Shown: positions 62,894 through 64,000 of the stretch, piece by piece
How the letters are laid out: every line of letters begins with the position of its first letter
How positions within the stretch are numbered: the first letter of the stretch is position 1
From: Bacteroides sp. UBA7333
Lineage (GTDB): Bacteria > Bacteroidota > Bacteroidia > Bacteroidales > Bacteroidaceae
Length of the DNA: 64,000 bases
Assembly: GCA_002471195.1 (NCBI GenBank)
Contig: DKPN01000018.1
Location: forward strand, 1-64,000
Direction: 5' to 3'
Made by a program: the position numbers and the translations under genes
Notes under the pieces: generated by a model
What the model saw: only the letters and a program-made list of their open reading frames with translations
The model's database searches: none
What the model was told of the DNA's origin: nothing

Positions 62894-64000
62894 ATGACTA
62901 AAACCATTAAATTCATTGCATTGCTTTTTGTAGCTTGCTTCGTAAGCAATGTCAATGCACAAGAACTTAAAACAGAAGTTTTCTCATTACTTAATTTAGA
63001 CTATCCAGGACTAGAGCAAGTAAAAGCACTACACCAACAAGGTAAAGATGCAGAAGCTGCACAAGCTTTACTTGATTATTATAAAGCACGTACCAACGTG
63101 AAGACTCCTGATTTGGACTTGAACAATATAAAAATCAGTAAGCAAGAGCAAAAGTGGGCAGATGATGGAATGGAACATACGTTCTTTGTTCACAAAGGAT
63201 ACCAACCTTCTTACAACTACGGTAAAGATATCAACTGGCAATATTGGCCGGTGCAAGATAACGAATTGCGTTGGCAGCTTCATCGTCACAAATGGTTTAC
63301 TCCAATGGGTAAAGCATACCGTGTTTCGGGTGATGAGAAATATGCAAAAGAGTGGGCAGCTCAATATATGGACTGGATTACAAAAAATCCATTGACTCCA
63401 ATGAGCAAAGAAGAGTATGAATTGGTTAGTGCAGGTGAAGTTAAAGGCAATGCAGAAAACGTACGTTTTGCTTGGAGACCACTTGAGGTAAGTAACCGTT
63501 TGCAAGATCAAACTAATCAGTTTTCTCTATTCTTACCATCAGCATCATTTACACCTGAGTTCTTGACTGAGTTCTTGACCAATTACCACAAACATGCGGT
63601 ACATATTCTTGGTAACTACTCTGATCAAGGAAATCACCTACTATTCGAAGCTCAACGTATGATTTACGCCGGTGCTTTCTTCCCTGAGTTTAAGGATGCA
63701 CCAATGTGGAGAAAAAGTGGTATCAACATCTTAAATCGCGAAGTTGGTGTTCAAGTGTATCAAGATGGTGGACAATTCGAACTTGATCCTCACTATCATT
63801 TAGCTGCTATCAACATCTTCTGTAAAGCATTGCGCATGGCTGATGTTAATGGTTTCCGCAATGAGTTCCCACAAGAATATATGGATACTATTGAAAATAT
63901 GATTGTATTCTATATGAATATTTGTTTCCCAGACTTTACCAACCCTTGCTTTAGCGATGCTAAACTTGGCGAAATGAAAGAAGAACAACGCAATTACAAA
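62894..64000 (+). CDS. heparinase II/III-family lyase, PL12 (5' part)
   Basis: The frame begins at ATG 62894 and stays open to the window edge, giving the first 369 residues of what should be a protein of about 650-700. A signal peptide (MTKTIKFIALLFVACFVSNVNAQ) is followed by an (alpha/alpha) toroid resembling heparinase III of Pedobacter heparinus: KDINWQYWPVQDNELRWQLH, NYSDQGNHLLFEAQRMIYAG and FELDPHYHLAAINIF. The asparagine of QGNH and tyrosine of PHYH correspond to catalytic residues of heparinase III by comparison from memory. It probably cleaves heparan sulfate in the periplasm. It starts 20 bases after GH88. Confidence 0.9.
   Translation, partial: MTKTIKFIALLFVACFVSNVNAQELKTEVFSLLNLDYPGLEQVKALHQQGKDAEAAQALLDYYKARTNVKTPDLDLNNIKISKQEQKWADDGMEHTFFVHKGYQPSYNYGKDINWQYWPVQDNELRWQLHRHKWFTPMGKAYRVSGDEKYAKEWAAQYMDWITKNPLTPMSKEEYELVSAGEVKGNAENVRFAWRPLEVSNRLQDQTNQFSLFLPSASFTPEFLTEFLTNYHKHAVHILGNYSDQGNHLLFEAQRMIYAGAFFPEFKDAPMWRKSGINILNREVGVQVYQDGGQFELDPHYHLAAINIFCKALRMADVNGFRNEFPQEYMDTIENMIVFYMNICFPDFTNPCFSDAKLGEMKEEQRNYK

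Noticed and set aside
63068..63511. A 147-codon minus-strand frame at the right end
   Set aside because: It is antisense to the clearly coding PL12 lyase frame.

Overview
The window is 64 kb of AT-rich chromosome from a member of the Bacteroidota, most probably the order Bacteroidales. The evidence is a SusC/SusD pair next to a one-protein hybrid two-component regulator, a type IX secretion (T9SS) C-terminal sorting domain, several families largely confined to this phylum (DUF4835, DUF4251, DUF3127), and promoter-like TAnnTTTG -7 elements upstream of several genes. The genus cannot be fixed from the sequence alone. Most of the window is ordinary core genome. The main accessory block is a polysaccharide utilization locus (PUL) that runs off the right edge.

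Layout. 1-10.6 kb: miaA, a PepSY membrane protein, a large periplasmic-binding/PAS sensor with no output domain, a small CD225-like membrane protein, a GHL10 glycosidase and uvrA. 10.9-15.2 kb: gadB, glsA and gadC, a glutamine/glutamate acid-resistance cluster. 15.3-22.4 kb: a T9SS-exported CotH protein, a metallo-hydrolase, a Met-rich Spy-like protein, an NhaC antiporter behind a large palindrome, a DUF4251 protein and an S41 protease. 22.5-31.3 kb: a DUF3127 OB-fold-like protein divergent from dnaN, then an exonuclease, coaBC, a DUF4835 protein, recN, rlmB and a degenerate protease-TPR protein. 31.5-41.7 kb: ridA, folC, a PhoH-family ATPase, an esterase, a PhnP-like hydrolase, murB, a lipoprotein, and the divergent tdh/kbl threonine-catabolism pair. 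41.7-48.7 kb, all on the minus strand: purU, hisH, hisA, hisF, hisIE, ftsE, lysC and lysA. 49.4-49.7 kb: two identical tRNA-Asp(GTC) genes.

50-64 kb is a PUL: an HTCS regulator, a lipoprotein that is probably a surface glycan-binding protein, SusC, SusD, a GH88 unsaturated uronyl hydrolase, and the first 369 codons of a PL12 heparinase III-like lyase. From memory, this order matches the heparin/heparan sulfate PUL of Bacteroides thetaiotaomicron. The expected flow is glycan capture by the surface lipoproteins, SusCD import, periplasmic lyase cleavage, removal of unsaturated uronic acid by GH88, and sensing of oligosaccharides by the HTCS.

No CRISPR array, insertion sequence, prophage or clearly new multi-gene system was found. 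The least explained signals are the sensor without an output domain, the 16-bp interrupted palindrome at the nhaC promoter, 22-23-nt tandem repeats in two intergenic regions, an orphan minus-strand terminator near 2.45 kb, the serine-protease-like domain that has lost its catalytic residues, and a possible 40-residue ORF at the head of the PUL transcript.
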